Source: Sulfuricystis thermophila (GTDB taxonomy: Bacteria > Pseudomonadota > Gammaproteobacteria > Burkholderiales > Rhodocyclaceae). From it: DNA of 64,000 nt. The stretch is taken from the NCBI RefSeq assembly GCF_004323595.1, contig NZ_AP019373.1:1-64000 (forward strand). The letters run 5' to 3'. The position numbers and the translations under genes are program-made. The notes beneath the pieces were generated by a model that saw only the letters and a program-made list of their open reading frames with translations, searched no databases and had not been told where the DNA came from. This document shows, one piece after another, positions 52,860-61,037 of this stretch; the stretch's first letter is position 1; each line of letters starts with the position of its first letter.

Positions 52860-53135
52860 ATGCTCAATCGCACCAGTGTGATTTTCTGTTCCGTCAGCAT
52901 CGTCGTCGCGTCCGTCGCCTGCATCGGTGGTTACCAGCTCGCCGCATTGCCCAAGGCCAGCATCGCCGCAGCCAAGGTGCCGGTACCGCCCGAAACCCTG
53001 CCCGAGCTCGATCTGCCCGGCTTCGGCAAGGTGAGTGTGCTCGACCTGATGGGTTACTACATCGACAACCCGCCCGCGCCCGTCAATGCCGGCGGTGGCG
53101 CGGCCGCGGCGCCGAAGCGCTTCGGCGGTTGCTGA
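52860..53135 (+). CDS. Membrane-anchored small protein ending in Gly-Gly-Cys
   Basis: The 91-residue protein has an N-terminal signal anchor (SVIFCSVSIVVASVACIGGY), a proline-rich stretch (VPVPPETLPELDLPGFGKVS) and a flexible Gly/Ala tail whose last residues are KRFGGC. The family is unknown. A C-terminal cysteine on a Gly-rich arm recalls the swinging arm of SoxY, which carries sulfur, but there is no sequence kinship. GAGGAA at the MITE edge provides the ribosome-binding site. The next gene is a rhodanese-fold protein two bases later. Confidence 0.75.
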   Translation: MLNRTSVIFCSVSIVVASVACIGGYQLAALPKASIAAAKVPVPPETLPELDLPGFGKVSVLDLMGYYIDNPPAPVNAGGGAAAAPKRFGGC

Positions 53136-53137
53136 CG

Positions 53138-53746
53138 ATGCGCACGCTGCTCGCCGCCTTCGCACTCGTCGCCGCGCCGGTGCTCGCGGCGGCCGATTTC
53201 GGCAGGGTGCAAAAAGTCGGCGCTGGTGAGACGGCAGTCGTCATCGACGTGCGGCCGCTCGACCAATGCACGCAATCCGCGCTGCCCGGCGCCCGCTGCC
53301 TGCCGCCGAGCGAATTTCTCAGCCAGCGCGGCCAGCTACCGAGCGAGCGCGACCTTCTCTGGCTGCTCGGCACGGCGGGACTGACCGGCGGCGAGCATGT
53401 CGTCGTCGCCGGAGATGCGGCCAGCGCGCGCGAGTTCGTCGCCGGACTGCTGTATCTGTCCGGCCAGAAGGACGTGCGCGTACTCGATGCACCGCTCACG
53501 CCGCTCGTCGCGGCACGCCGCGATGCCGCGCCGGGGCAGGAACGCGCGCTGATCCGTTCCGCCGTCTTCACAGCGCCGATGCGCGATGCGCTGTGGATCG
53601 TCGATCGGCGCGAGATCGGCGCCGACACGGCAGACTCGATCGTCGCGCCCGATGCCTACACGGCGATCCGCCGCTTTACGCGCCGCCTGATCGACACCGG
53701 CGAAGCCATGCGCGTCGGCTGGGCGCTCACCGAGGAGAAACGATGA
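53138..53746 (+). CDS. Exported rhodanese-fold protein without catalytic cysteine
   Basis: The 202-residue protein has a Sec signal peptide (MRTLLAAFALVAAPVLAAA) and a rhodanese-like domain (VVIDVRPLDQCTQSALPGAR; HVVVAGDAASAREFVAGLLY). Where the active-site cysteine loop should be it has GDAASA, so it is probably not a sulfurtransferase. Just after the signal peptide, VQKVGAGETAV is encoded by a REP-like repeat in frame. It overlaps the following DsrE-like gene by four bases. Confidence 0.78.
   Translation: MRTLLAAFALVAAPVLAAADFGRVQKVGAGETAVVIDVRPLDQCTQSALPGARCLPPSEFLSQRGQLPSERDLLWLLGTAGLTGGEHVVVAGDAASAREFVAGLLYLSGQKDVRVLDAPLTPLVAARRDAAPGQERALIRSAVFTAPMRDALWIVDRREIGADTADSIVAPDAYTAIRRFTRRLIDTGEAMRVGWALTEEKR
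53211..53236 (-). repeat. REP-like repeat inside a rhodanese-fold gene
   Basis: AAAAGTCGGCGCTGGTGAGA followed by CGGC is a near-consensus copy in reverse orientation. It is translated as KVGAGET at the mature N-terminus. Confidence 0.7.
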
Positions 53747-54030
53747 AGCTGCTGTTCCATGTCACGACTGCCGAAAGCGGCCGCCTGCTCAAACCGCTCG
53801 TCATGGCCGCACGGCGCGCCAATGCGAGTTTCGCCGCCTTCTTCACCCACGAAGGCGTGAAGACGCTCGAAGACGCCGATCTGCTCGCCGCGCTCGCCGG
53901 CAGCCGCGCAGTGGTCTGCGAGGAATCCTGGCACCGCTTCTGCCCGGGGCGGGAATGCTTGGTGGAGAACGGCAGCCAGACGATCAACAGCGCGCTGATG
54001 GCCGAAGCGGAAAGGGTGGTGAGCCTGTGA
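53743..54030 (+). CDS. DsrE-like protein 1
   Basis: The 95-residue cytoplasmic protein has a DsrE/DsrF-like alpha/beta pattern (LLFHVTTAESGRLLKPLVMA; ASFAAFFTHEGVKTL). Three cysteines occur close together (VVCEESWHRFCPGREC), candidates for sulfur binding. It overlaps the rhodanese-fold gene and the second DsrE-like gene by four bases each. A role in handing sulfur between TusA and other carriers is inferred. Confidence 0.78.
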   Translation: MKLLFHVTTAESGRLLKPLVMAARRANASFAAFFTHEGVKTLEDADLLAALAGSRAVVCEESWHRFCPGRECLVENGSQTINSALMAEAERVVSL

Positions 54031-54305
54031 GCGAAAAGAACATCCTGGTGCTGGCGCGCCGCGACCACGCCGAGGCAATGCGTGTCGCCGCAGGGCTGAC
54101 CATCTTCGGCCACCATGTCGATCTCGTGTTCATGGATCACCCGGTCGAAGAGTCGGCCGAAAACGCCGCCAACGCCGAGCTGCTGGAAATGTGCGACATC
54201 GCGCCCAAAACCACCGTCGCGGCGATGGCCGATGACCTGCCGCTGCTCGATGCCGCCGCGCTGGCCACCGCCATGCAGTCTGCCGACATCACCCTATCGC
54301 TGTAA
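54027..54305 (+). CDS. DsrE-like protein 2
   Basis: The 92-residue protein starts at GTG and has the DsrE-like opening ILVLARRDHAEAMRVAAGLT followed by VDLVFMDHPV. Only one cysteine is present (EMCDIAPKT), at the position where DsrE-type proteins often carry a reactive cysteine. Overlap with the preceding gene suggests that the two form a complex. Confidence 0.78.
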   Translation: MSEKNILVLARRDHAEAMRVAAGLTIFGHHVDLVFMDHPVEESAENAANAELLEMCDIAPKTTVAAMADDLPLLDAAALATAMQSADITLSL

Positions 54306-54326
54306 GCGTTTTTTTCGGAGCGCAGC

Positions 54327-54512
54327 ATGACTATCATCGAACTCGACACCGGTCTGTTTCCCGATGCCCAGACCGTGAGTGCCGCCCTGCGGCAGGTGGC
54401 CAGGAGGGATACCGTCGAGGCCATCGACCTTCGGCAGCGGGAACTGAGGGAAAGCGACTGGGACGAGGTGATGCAAAAACTCCTTGCCGCCGATCGCATC
54501 GTCTGTATCTGA
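54327..54512 (+). CDS. Small uncharacterised protein of the sulfur cluster
   Basis: The 61-residue soluble protein opens with MTIIELDTGLFPDAQTVSAA and ends LLAADRIVCI, with one cysteine next to the last residue. The helical middle is rich in Arg and Glu. CGGAGCG precedes the ATG. The family is not recognised. The near-terminal cysteine and location beside DsrE-like genes recall DsrH/TusB-type subunits, but similarity is weak. Confidence 0.65.
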   Translation: MTIIELDTGLFPDAQTVSAALRQVARRDTVEAIDLRQRELRESDWDEVMQKLLAADRIVCI

Positions 54513-54537
54513 AACACCACCTGATGGAGGAGACACA

Positions 54538-55467
54538 ATGAAAAACACATCCCTGCAACTGGGCCGTTCGCTCTGGCTCGCCGTAGTGTTCCTGTTCGGG
54601 CTGGCGAGCAACGTTTTCGCCGCCGAGCCGCTGGTCGACGTCGCCTGGCTCAAGGCGAATCTGGGCAAGCCCGGCATCGCCGTGGTCGACATCCAGCCGG
54701 CCGGCGACTTCCTGCGCGGCCATATTCCGGGGGCGGCGAACACCGATTTCGGCAAATCCGGCTGGCGTGAGGAACGTGCCGACAAGGTGCCGGACATGCT
54801 GCCGGCCAAGTTCGACAAGCTCGCCGCGCACATCGGCAGCCTCGGCGTCGACAACGACAGTCACGTGATCCTCGTCGCGCCCGGCGGCTCTTATGCCGAC
54901 ATGGGCTGGGCGACACGCATCTACTGGACCTTCAAGACGCTGGGCCACGACAACGTGTCGATCCTCAACGGCGGCATGGCAGCTTGGCTCAAGGACAAAG
55001 GACCGCTCGAAACCGGCGCGGCCAAGGTCGCCGCCAAGACCTTCACGCCGCACCCGCGCATGGACATGCTGGCCACGGTGGACGATGTCAAGGCGGCCAA
55101 GGCCAAGGGCGTGTTGCTCGTCGATAGCCGTCCCGAGGACCAGTTCGCCGGCATCAACCGCAATCCGAAAGCGACCGAAAACGGTACGCTGCCCGGCGCG
55201 AAGAACCTGCCCACCGGCTGGTTCACCGAGAACGGCGGCGGCATGTTCCGCGACAAGGCCACCATCGAGAAACTCTACAAGCATGCCGGCGTGCCCACCA
55301 GCGGCGATCAAATCAACTTCTGCAATACCGGCCACCTGGCCTCGATAGGCTGGTTCGTTTCCAGCGAAATCGTTGGCAACAAGAAAGCCAAGCTCTACGA
55401 CGGCTCGATGACCGAATGGACGATCACCAAGGCCGGCCCGGTCGAACAGCACGTCAAGCTGCAATAA
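54538..55467 (+). CDS. Exported thiosulfate sulfurtransferase (tandem rhodanese)
   Basis: The 309-residue precursor has a Sec signal peptide (RSLWLAVVFLFGLASNVFAA) and two rhodanese domains. The first (VVDIQPAGDFLRGHIPGAAN) lacks a catalytic cysteine. The second (LLVDSRPEDQFAG) has C262 in INFCNTGHLASIGW. This matches SseA-type thiosulfate or 3-mercaptopyruvate sulfurtransferases, here periplasmic. ATGGAGGAGAC precedes the start. The following cytochrome gene begins inside its 3' end. Confidence 0.92.
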   Translation: MKNTSLQLGRSLWLAVVFLFGLASNVFAAEPLVDVAWLKANLGKPGIAVVDIQPAGDFLRGHIPGAANTDFGKSGWREERADKVPDMLPAKFDKLAAHIGSLGVDNDSHVILVAPGGSYADMGWATRIYWTFKTLGHDNVSILNGGMAAWLKDKGPLETGAAKVAAKTFTPHPRMDMLATVDDVKAAKAKGVLLVDSRPEDQFAGINRNPKATENGTLPGAKNLPTGWFTENGGGMFRDKATIEKLYKHAGVPTSGDQINFCNTGHLASIGWFVSSEIVGNKKAKLYDGSMTEWTITKAGPVEQHVKLQ

Positions 55468-56072
55468 GAAGCGGACTGCTGGCGCTGCTGGCGGGCCTGA
55501 CGCTTGCCGGCAGCGCGGCGGCAGAAGACCGTCTCTCATCGGCTCGGCGCCTCGGCGCCGAGATGCTCGTTCTGGACGGCGACGCGCGCGAGCTGATCGC
55601 GGGACGCGCCCGGCCTTTGGAGCGCGAGGGCCTCGTCCTGCGACTGCAAGGGGCGCTGTCCTCCCTGCCGCTGACGCTGCGGCGCGCCGGCGCAGACCCG
55701 CAATCCGCCTCCGCCTTGCGCAGCCATCTGGAACGCAGGGATTGGCAAGCGTTCAAAGCGGCGCTCGCCCCGCTTTTGCGCCGCTATCCGTTTGCCGCGC
55801 CATTCCTTGCGCTGCCTGCGACGCCACACAGCATCGCTGCGGGACAGGCATTGCACAAAGAAAACTGTGCCCCCTGCCACGACGCCGACTGGGGCGACGT
55901 CCGGCTGCCGGCGAAGAATCTAGCGGCGATGGCGGCGCGCCAGCCGCGCACCGAGTTCGCCGCACGCCTGTGGCTCGGTGTGCGGGGGACGCGTGAGCAC
56001 GCCTATGCCAATCCGTTTTCCGACGAGGAGCTGGCAAGCCTGCTGGCCTATTACGAAAAAGTACGCCCGTAG
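55416..56072 (+). CDS. Exported monoheme cytochrome c of the sulfur cluster
   Basis: The 218-residue protein has a signal peptide (IRSGLLALLAGLTLAGSAAA), a helical N-terminal half of about 120 residues and a C-terminal cytochrome domain with CAPCH in KENCAPCHDADWGD. The only usable start is an ATG 52 bases inside the rhodanese gene, so translation is coupled to it. It probably takes electrons from sulfur oxidation in the periplasm. A methionine axial ligand is not obvious. Confidence 0.8.
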   Translation: MDDHQGRPGRTARQAAIRSGLLALLAGLTLAGSAAAEDRLSSARRLGAEMLVLDGDARELIAGRARPLEREGLVLRLQGALSSLPLTLRRAGADPQSASALRSHLERRDWQAFKAALAPLLRRYPFAAPFLALPATPHSIAAGQALHKENCAPCHDADWGDVRLPAKNLAAMAARQPRTEFAARLWLGVRGTREHAYANPFSDEELASLLAYYEKVRP

Positions 56073-56090
56073 TGTGGAAAAATTCTGCGA

Positions 56091-56106
56091 CATGATTCGA
56101 ATCATG
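56091..56106. promoter_or_regulatory. Perfect 16-bp palindrome before a rhodanese gene
   Basis: CATGATTCGAATCATG is a perfect palindrome about 55 bases before the start codon. It shares CGAATCA with the palindrome at 36993-37010. It is a candidate operator. Confidence 0.45.
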
Positions 56107-56162
56107 AGCGTCAAACCCTGCGCCATGTCATAGTCTCGGCATCGCCAATGGAGGTTGTCAGG

Positions 56163-57101
56163 ATGCTTGGAAATACCCGTTTCTCAATACGTTCACTACT
56201 GGTCTTGCTGTTGTTGTCGCTGTCCGGTCTGGCCCGTACCGCCGCGCCCGACTTTCTCGTCGATGGCACCTGGCTCGAAAGCCGGCTCAAAGACCCCAAG
56301 ACCATCGTGCTCGAGGTGCGCTACTTTCCGCACCGCTATGCCACCGTCGGCCATATCCCCGGCGCCGTGCAGGTGGCGCGCTTCAAGGACCTGGGCGACA
56401 ACGACAGTCCGGTGCTGATGCGCCTGCCCTCGCGCGAAGCCTTCCAGGCGACGCTGCGGCGCTGGGGTGTGAATGACGATTCGACGCTCGTGCTCTACGA
56501 CGACTCGCGCTCGGTGCTCGCCTCACGGCTTTACTTCCTGCTCGACTACTACGGTTTCGACATGCGCCGGGTGAAGATTCTCGATGGCGGCACCGTCGAA
56601 TGGACCGCCTTCAACGAACTGACCAAGGAAACGGCGCCGCGCAAGCCGGGCAAGGTGACGCTCAAGCCTGGCAAGCGCGAGATGATCGTCGAATGGAGCG
56701 AGGTCTACGACCGCGTCGTCGCCCGACGCGACCCAAGCATGGTCTTGATCGACAACCGGCCAAAGGACATGTACACCGGCAAGGTGATCCGTCATTCGGT
56801 GCAGGGCGGTCATATCCCCGGCGCCCTCAACGTTGTCAGCCTCGACCTCACCGACGCCCAGTCGCAGAAGTGGCTCTCACTCGAACAGATCGCCGCGGCC
56901 TACAAAGACATCCCCAAGGATGCGAAGGTGGTGACCTACTGCCACGACGGCTTCCGCTCCACGCTCGCCTGGCTGCAACTGAAGGCGCTGGGCTACCAGG
57001 ATGTGCGCTTCTTCAATGGCGGCTGGAGCCAGTGGGATCACTCGCTGACGCTGCCGGTGGTGCAAGGCGACCAGCCTTACGACGAAGACTTTTCGCTGTA
57101 A
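56163..57101 (+). CDS. Exported tandem rhodanese (sulfurtransferase)
   Basis: The 312-residue precursor has a signal peptide (SIRSLLVLLLLSLSGLARTA) and two rhodanese domains. The first (TIVLEVRYFPHRYATVGHIP) is without a catalytic cysteine. The second has C260 in VVTYCHDGFRSTLAW. The chosen ATG has GGAGG eight bases upstream; an ATG five codons earlier overlaps that site. It is related to the preceding rhodanese but separately transcribed, with a palindrome upstream. Confidence 0.9.
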   Translation: MLGNTRFSIRSLLVLLLLSLSGLARTAAPDFLVDGTWLESRLKDPKTIVLEVRYFPHRYATVGHIPGAVQVARFKDLGDNDSPVLMRLPSREAFQATLRRWGVNDDSTLVLYDDSRSVLASRLYFLLDYYGFDMRRVKILDGGTVEWTAFNELTKETAPRKPGKVTLKPGKREMIVEWSEVYDRVVARRDPSMVLIDNRPKDMYTGKVIRHSVQGGHIPGALNVVSLDLTDAQSQKWLSLEQIAAAYKDIPKDAKVVTYCHDGFRSTLAWLQLKALGYQDVRFFNGGWSQWDHSLTLPVVQGDQPYDEDFSL

Positions 57102-57120
57102 CTGGCCTACCTTGTCGAGC

Positions 57121-58026
57121 ATGGCCCATTCGCATGACCACGGACACGCCCATGGCGGCGATGCCCGTTCGCCCCATCAACGCCGCCGGCTGTCGATTGC
57201 GCTGGCGCTGACCTGGGGTTTTGCGCTGATCGAAGCCTTGGCGGGCTTACGCGGCGGCTCGCTGGCGCTCTTGGCCGACGCCGGCCACATGGTCACCGAC
57301 GGTGCGGCGCTGGGGCTGGCTTTGCTTGCGGCCTGGCTCGCAGCACGCCCGACATCGCAGCGGCATACGTATGGTTTCGGGCGCGCCGAGCTGTTGGCGG
57401 CATTGCTCAATGCCCTGGCGATGCTGGCCGTCGTTGCCGGCATCACTTGGGAAGCCTGGGGCCGCTTTGCCGAGCCGCGGCCGATCATGGGCGAGATGGT
57501 CAGTCTCGTGGCAACACTCGGTCTCGCCGTCAATCTGCTGGTCGCGTGGATGCTCTCGCATGGGCAGGAAAACCTCAACGTGCGCGGCGCCTTCCTGCAC
57601 GTGCTGGGCGACGTGTTGGGTTCCATCGCTGCGATCGCCGCCGGCGCCGTGGTTTGGCTCACCGGTTGGACGCCGATCGACCCGCTGCTTTCGCTCTTGA
57701 TCGGCGGGCTGGTGCTGGCGGCGAGCCTGCGCCTGTTGCGCGAGGCGCTGCACGGCCTCTTGGACGGCGTGCCTTTCGCGATCGATCTCGAACATCTTGG
57801 CAAGGAACTCGCGGCCGTGCCGGGCGTAGCCGAGGTGCACGACCTGCACGTCTGGGCGCTCTCCGGCGAGCGGCTGGCGCTCACGGCGCACGTGCGGGTG
57901 CGCGATCTCTTGACCTGGCCGGAAATACTGGCCGGGCTGCGCCACGAAGCGGAAGAACACGGCATCGGCCACGTCACTTTCCAGCCGGAGGTTATTCCCT
58001 GGGTGCCGTTGGTGCGCCAGGACTGA
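57121..58026 (+). CDS. Cation diffusion facilitator (zinc/cobalt efflux)
   Basis: The 301-residue protein has a His-rich N-terminus (AHSHDHGHAHGG) and six membrane helices. The two metal-site motifs of CDF proteins are ADAGHMVTDG and HVLGDVLGS, both HxxxD. A cytoplasmic C-terminal domain (VHDLHVWALSGERLALTAHV) completes the family plan, as in CzcD/ZitB. It exports Zn2+ or similar ions. The ATG is preferred over a TTG three codons upstream. Confidence 0.93.
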   Translation: MAHSHDHGHAHGGDARSPHQRRRLSIALALTWGFALIEALAGLRGGSLALLADAGHMVTDGAALGLALLAAWLAARPTSQRHTYGFGRAELLAALLNALAMLAVVAGITWEAWGRFAEPRPIMGEMVSLVATLGLAVNLLVAWMLSHGQENLNVRGAFLHVLGDVLGSIAAIAAGAVVWLTGWTPIDPLLSLLIGGLVLAASLRLLREALHGLLDGVPFAIDLEHLGKELAAVPGVAEVHDLHVWALSGERLALTAHVRVRDLLTWPEILAGLRHEAEEHGIGHVTFQPEVIPWVPLVRQD

Positions 58027-58027
58027 C

Positions 58028-58053
58028 TGCATCCTTTCGCCGACCGGTTCGTT
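58028..58053 (+). promoter_or_regulatory. Candidate ECF-sigma promoter before the small thioredoxin gene
   Basis: TGCATCC, 15 bases, then CGTT, with the same spacing as sites at 48147 and 62310. It is 33 bases before the ATG of the thioredoxin-like gene. Confidence 0.5.
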
Positions 58054-58086
58054 TTCATTATTGTTTAACCCTCAAGGAGTCTTATC

Positions 58087-58320
58087 ATGAAAAACATCAA
58101 GGTGCTCGGCACCGGCTGTGCCAACTGCAAGACCACGCTGAAACTGATCGAGGAAGTGGCGGCCGCCAAGGGTGTGGCCGTGCAGCTCGAAAAGGTCGAG
58201 GAGCTCAAGGACATCATGAGCTACGGGGTGATGAGCACGCCGGGGGTCGTCATCGACGGCAAGGTGGTGCACGCCGGCGGCATCCCGAGCCGTGAGAAGA
58301 TCGAGTCGTGGCTGGCCTGA
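58087..58320 (+). CDS. Small thioredoxin-like protein
   Basis: The 77-residue protein has a minimal thioredoxin fold with CANC in LGTGCANCKTTLKLIEE and the cis-proline loop YGVMSTPGVVIDGKVV. This is the short redox-active disulfide protein family often found with ArsP-type permeases and arsenic genes. AAGGAG precedes the ATG. A TGCATCC-N15-CGTT promoter candidate lies upstream. Confidence 0.9.
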   Translation: MKNIKVLGTGCANCKTTLKLIEEVAAAKGVAVQLEKVEELKDIMSYGVMSTPGVVIDGKVVHAGGIPSREKIESWLA

Positions 58321-58482
58321 CGGACTGATCGCCAACCGGCGCGGCCGCGGCGATGATGATGTTGGCAACACCTGGTTACACATTCTCACAGGTTCCCGTT
58401 GGATTGCACAGGCGAAACAGACTAGTCTGCCATCAGAAGGCTAAAAAAGCTTTTGCTCGCCAATCCAACCAAGGAGATGATC

Positions 58483-58827
58483 ATGAAAAAACTTGCACTG
58501 ACTGCTTCCTTCCTGACCGCCGCAGTCGTCGCGGCCTCCGCCTTTGCGCAAATGGGACCGGGTGGCGGCATGGGCCCGGGCGGAATGGGCAAGGGCCGCT
58601 TCGCCTGGAACCAGACCTATACGCCCGGCTGGACGCTGATGACGCCGGAAGAGCGCACCGCCTGGCAGGCGCAGATGCGCGAAGTGAAAACGTATGAGGA
58701 ATGCGTGGCCACTCAAGAAGCCCATCGCAAGGTGATGGAAGAGCGCGCCAAGGAAAAAGGCGTGCAGCTCAAACCGCCGCGCCAGAACGGCTGCGACGTC
58801 ATGAAGGCACGCGGGATCATCAAGTAA
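58483..58827 (+). CDS. Uncharacterised exported small protein
   Basis: The 114-residue protein has a Sec signal peptide (KKLALTASFLTAAVVAASAF). A Gly/Met-rich stretch (MGPGGGMGPGGMGKGR) could bind soft metals, and a helical domain follows (MTPEERTAWQAQMREVKTYE) with two cysteines. The family is not certain; it resembles small periplasmic proteins of metal-stress loci. AAGGAG precedes the ATG. The palindrome CAGACTAGTCTG (58418-58429) lies upstream. Confidence 0.75.
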   Translation: MKKLALTASFLTAAVVAASAFAQMGPGGGMGPGGMGKGRFAWNQTYTPGWTLMTPEERTAWQAQMREVKTYEECVATQEAHRKVMEERAKEKGVQLKPPRQNGCDVMKARGIIK

Positions 58828-58835
58828 GCTGCAAC

Positions 58836-58878
58836 GCTGGCGGGGCGGCCTTGATCCAGGGTGCCGTCCCGCCAGCGC
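58836..58878. repeat. Inverted pair of REP-like repeats
   Basis: CGCTGGCGGGGCGGC and GTGCCGTCCCGCCAGCG face each other over about 11 bases and can form a strong hairpin after the preceding gene. The second arm replaces the start of the truncated Crp/Fnr gene. Confidence 0.7.
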
Positions 58879-59279
58879 TACGAACTCAAGCAGATTCGCT
58901 CGGCACCGGAACGGTTGTTGCAGCGCTTGCGACTGGGCTGCGACGAAACGGGTGTGTTTCGCATTGAGGGATCATTGAACCTAAAAACCCCAGTTGACCG
59001 CTCCTCCCGGCGAAAATTGCCTATGGAAATCGAAAGATATCTCATCGATGACGATCACCGGTTGGGTGACCCCGCTACGCACCCCCTGGCACGCACCAGC
59101 GGGCGTGTCCAACTGAGGTTTTTAGGTTGAAGGAAATGGCGGCGGAACTCGGCCTGACCCACGAGGCGCTGTATCGCGCCCTGGCGTCGCTGAGCCGGGA
59201 CGGACGCATCGAGCGTTCTGCGGATAGTCTGCGCGTGATGGCAGACCGGCCCGAGCCGCCCGAGCCGCTCAAACCATAG
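58876..59279 (+). pseudogene. Crp/Fnr-family regulator remnant, truncated and interrupted
   Basis: The two parts encode LLQRLRLGCDETGVFRIEGS and KEMAAELGLTHEALYRALAS with SRDGRIERSADSLRVM, the helix-turn-helix end of a Crp/Fnr regulator. The effector-binding half is missing, cut off at a REP-like repeat. Within the helix-turn-helix a 147-bp element interrupts TCATTGAAGGAAATG. Removing the element and one TTGAA restores the frame exactly. The gene cannot make a functional regulator. Confidence 0.85.
58975..59131. mobile_element. MITE-like element family 3 with 5-bp target duplication
   Basis: The 147-bp element (58980-59126) has imperfect terminal inverted repeats, CCTAAAAACCCCAGTTG-AC at the left and GTCCAACTGAGGTTTTTAGG at the right. 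It is flanked by TTGAA (58975-58979 and 59127-59131), an exact 5-bp target duplication. It has no coding capacity. It is unrelated in sequence to families 1 and 2. Confidence 0.88.
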
Positions 59280-59291
59280 GGAGGCCGGATT

Positions 59292-60275
59292 TCAGCGCGG
59301 CAGGATCAACGTTGCGCGCAAACCGCCTCCCGCGCGGTTTTCCAGTCTCAGCTCACCGCCATGCAAGCGCGCTGCGTCGCGTGCGACGGCCAGCCCAAGG
59401 CCGACGCCGCCGGTTTCCCGACTGCGCGAGGTTTCGAGCCGGACATAGGGCTCGACGACGCGCCCCAGATCGGGTTCGGGAATGCCGGGGCCGTCGTCTT
59501 CAACGACGATGCGTAACGCGTCGGACGTATCGCTGATGCCGAGATATGCCGCGTGGCCGTATTTCACGGCGTTATCGACCAGATTGGCGATGGCGCGTTT
59601 CAGGATCGAAAGCCGGCCGGGGTAGTGCGCGGCAGGGGTGTCGATCAGCGTCACCGGCCGTCCCAGCGCCTGCTCGTCGGCCACGATGCTGCTCACCAGC
59701 GCCGCGATGTCGATACTCTGGACCGGTTCGCTTTCGTTCAGGCCGCGCAGGTAAGCCAGCGTCGCTTCGACCATCGCTTGCATATCGTCGATGTCGGCGT
59801 TGATCTGCTGGCGAAGCGACTCGTCGTCGACCAGTTCGGCACGCAGGCGCAGGCGGGTGAGTGGTGTGCGCAGGTCGTGCGAAACGGCGGCGAGCGCGCG
59901 GCTGCGCTCGGCGATCAGGCGGCGCAGGCGATCCTGCATGCGGTTGAAGGCCTCGGCGGCACGCCGGATTTCCGCCGGGCCGCTTTCTTCGAGCGACGGC
60001 GCGTCGATATCCTTGCCGAAGGCATCGGCGGCCTCTGCCAGCCGCTGGATCGGCCGCGTCACCAGGCGCACGGCAACCACCGAAACAAAAAGTACTGTGG
60101 TCAGGGTCAGCGAAAGATGAAGCCAGAACCGGCTGGGCAAACCGGCGATATGCGTAGCACCATGTTGCATCAGCATTTGCCGTTCATCCATATGCAGCCA
60201 GAGACTGGCGAACTGCGCGGCGAGCATGCCAATCACCAGGATGAGCGTCAGCCGACCGAACAGGCTTTGCGGCAT
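59292..60275 (-). CDS. Sensor histidine kinase (EnvZ/QseC-like)
   Basis: The kinase of about 327 residues has two membrane helices (near 7-25 and 50-70), a very short periplasmic loop, a HAMP domain, the phosphoacceptor motif AAVSHDLRTPLTRLRLR and an ATPase domain with NLVDNAVKYGHAAY, EDDGPGIP and GVGLGLAVA. The ATG used overlaps the regulator stop by one base. A GTG three codons upstream is an alternative start. It pairs with the OmpR-type regulator encoded just before it. The signal is unknown. Confidence 0.93.
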   Translation of the reverse strand: MPQSLFGRLTLILVIGMLAAQFASLWLHMDERQMLMQHGATHIAGLPSRFWLHLSLTLTTVLFVSVVAVRLVTRPIQRLAEAADAFGKDIDAPSLEESGPAEIRRAAEAFNRMQDRLRRLIAERSRALAAVSHDLRTPLTRLRLRAELVDDESLRQQINADIDDMQAMVEATLAYLRGLNESEPVQSIDIAALVSSIVADEQALGRPVTLIDTPAAHYPGRLSILKRAIANLVDNAVKYGHAAYLGISDTSDALRIVVEDDGPGIPEPDLGRVVEPYVRLETSRSRETGGVGLGLAVARDAARLHGGELRLENRAGGGLRATLILPR

Positions 60276-61012
60276 CAGTCGCACGATGCGCGCCCTTCGA
60301 CGGCGGCGGCCAGAACATAGCCCTCCCCGCGTACCGTCTTGATGATTTGCGGCGCATTTTCTTCGCGCAGCCGTTGCCGCAGGCGGCTGATCTGCACGTC
60401 GATGGCGCGGTCATAGGGTCCGGGCGTCCTCCCGTGGAGGAGTTCCGTCAACTGGTCGCGATTCAATACCCGGTTCGGATGTTCGAGCAACAGACGCAGC
60501 AAGCGGTATTCACCGCCGGAGAGTGGCACGACCACGCCATCTGGCGCGGTCAGCACGCGCGTGGCCGTGTCGAGCCGCCAGCCGGCGAAAGCTAGGCAAC
60601 GCTGTGTTTCGGCTTGCAGATTGGGCGGGAGGGCGCGAGTGCGGCGCAGTACCGCCTTGAGCCGTGCCACCAGTTCGCGCGGGCTGAATGGCTTGACCAG
60701 ATAATCGTCGGCGCCCATCTCGATGCCGATGATGCGGTCGGTTTCCTCGCCGCGCGCGGTGAGCATCAGCACCGGCAAGTTCGAGCGGGTGCGCAGGTCG
60801 CGGCATAGCGTCAAACCATCGGCATCGGGGAGATTGAGATCGAGCACGACAAGGTCGATGGCGTGCTTGTCCAGCATCTGCGCCATCTCGCGACCGTCGC
60901 GCGCCGGCAGCGCCTCGAAGCCGTTCTTCGCCAGGTAGTCGACGAGCAGGCGACGGATTTCAGGGTCGTCGTCGACGATGAGGATGCGATCAGGGCTTTC
61001 CATGGTCAGCAT
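60275..61012 (-). CDS. OmpR-family response regulator
   Basis: The 245-residue regulator has a receiver domain (ILIVDDDPEIRRLLVDYLAK; phosphoacceptor D in VVLDLNLPDADG; lysine in YLVKPFSPRE) and a C-terminal winged helix (LSGGEYRLLRLLLEHPNRVL; YDRAIDVQISRLRQRLREEN). An ATG three codons downstream is an alternative start. It is divergent from the DUF4395 gene, with tandem GTAAC-type repeats in between, which are candidate binding sites. Confidence 0.94.
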   Translation of the reverse strand: MLTMESPDRILIVDDDPEIRRLLVDYLAKNGFEALPARDGREMAQMLDKHAIDLVVLDLNLPDADGLTLCRDLRTRSNLPVLMLTARGEETDRIIGIEMGADDYLVKPFSPRELVARLKAVLRRTRALPPNLQAETQRCLAFAGWRLDTATRVLTAPDGVVVPLSGGEYRLLRLLLEHPNRVLNRDQLTELLHGRTPGPYDRAIDVQISRLRQRLREENAPQIIKTVRGEGYVLAAAVEGRASCD

Positions 61013-61037
61013 TTATACCCGCACCGGGCCGGGCTTT

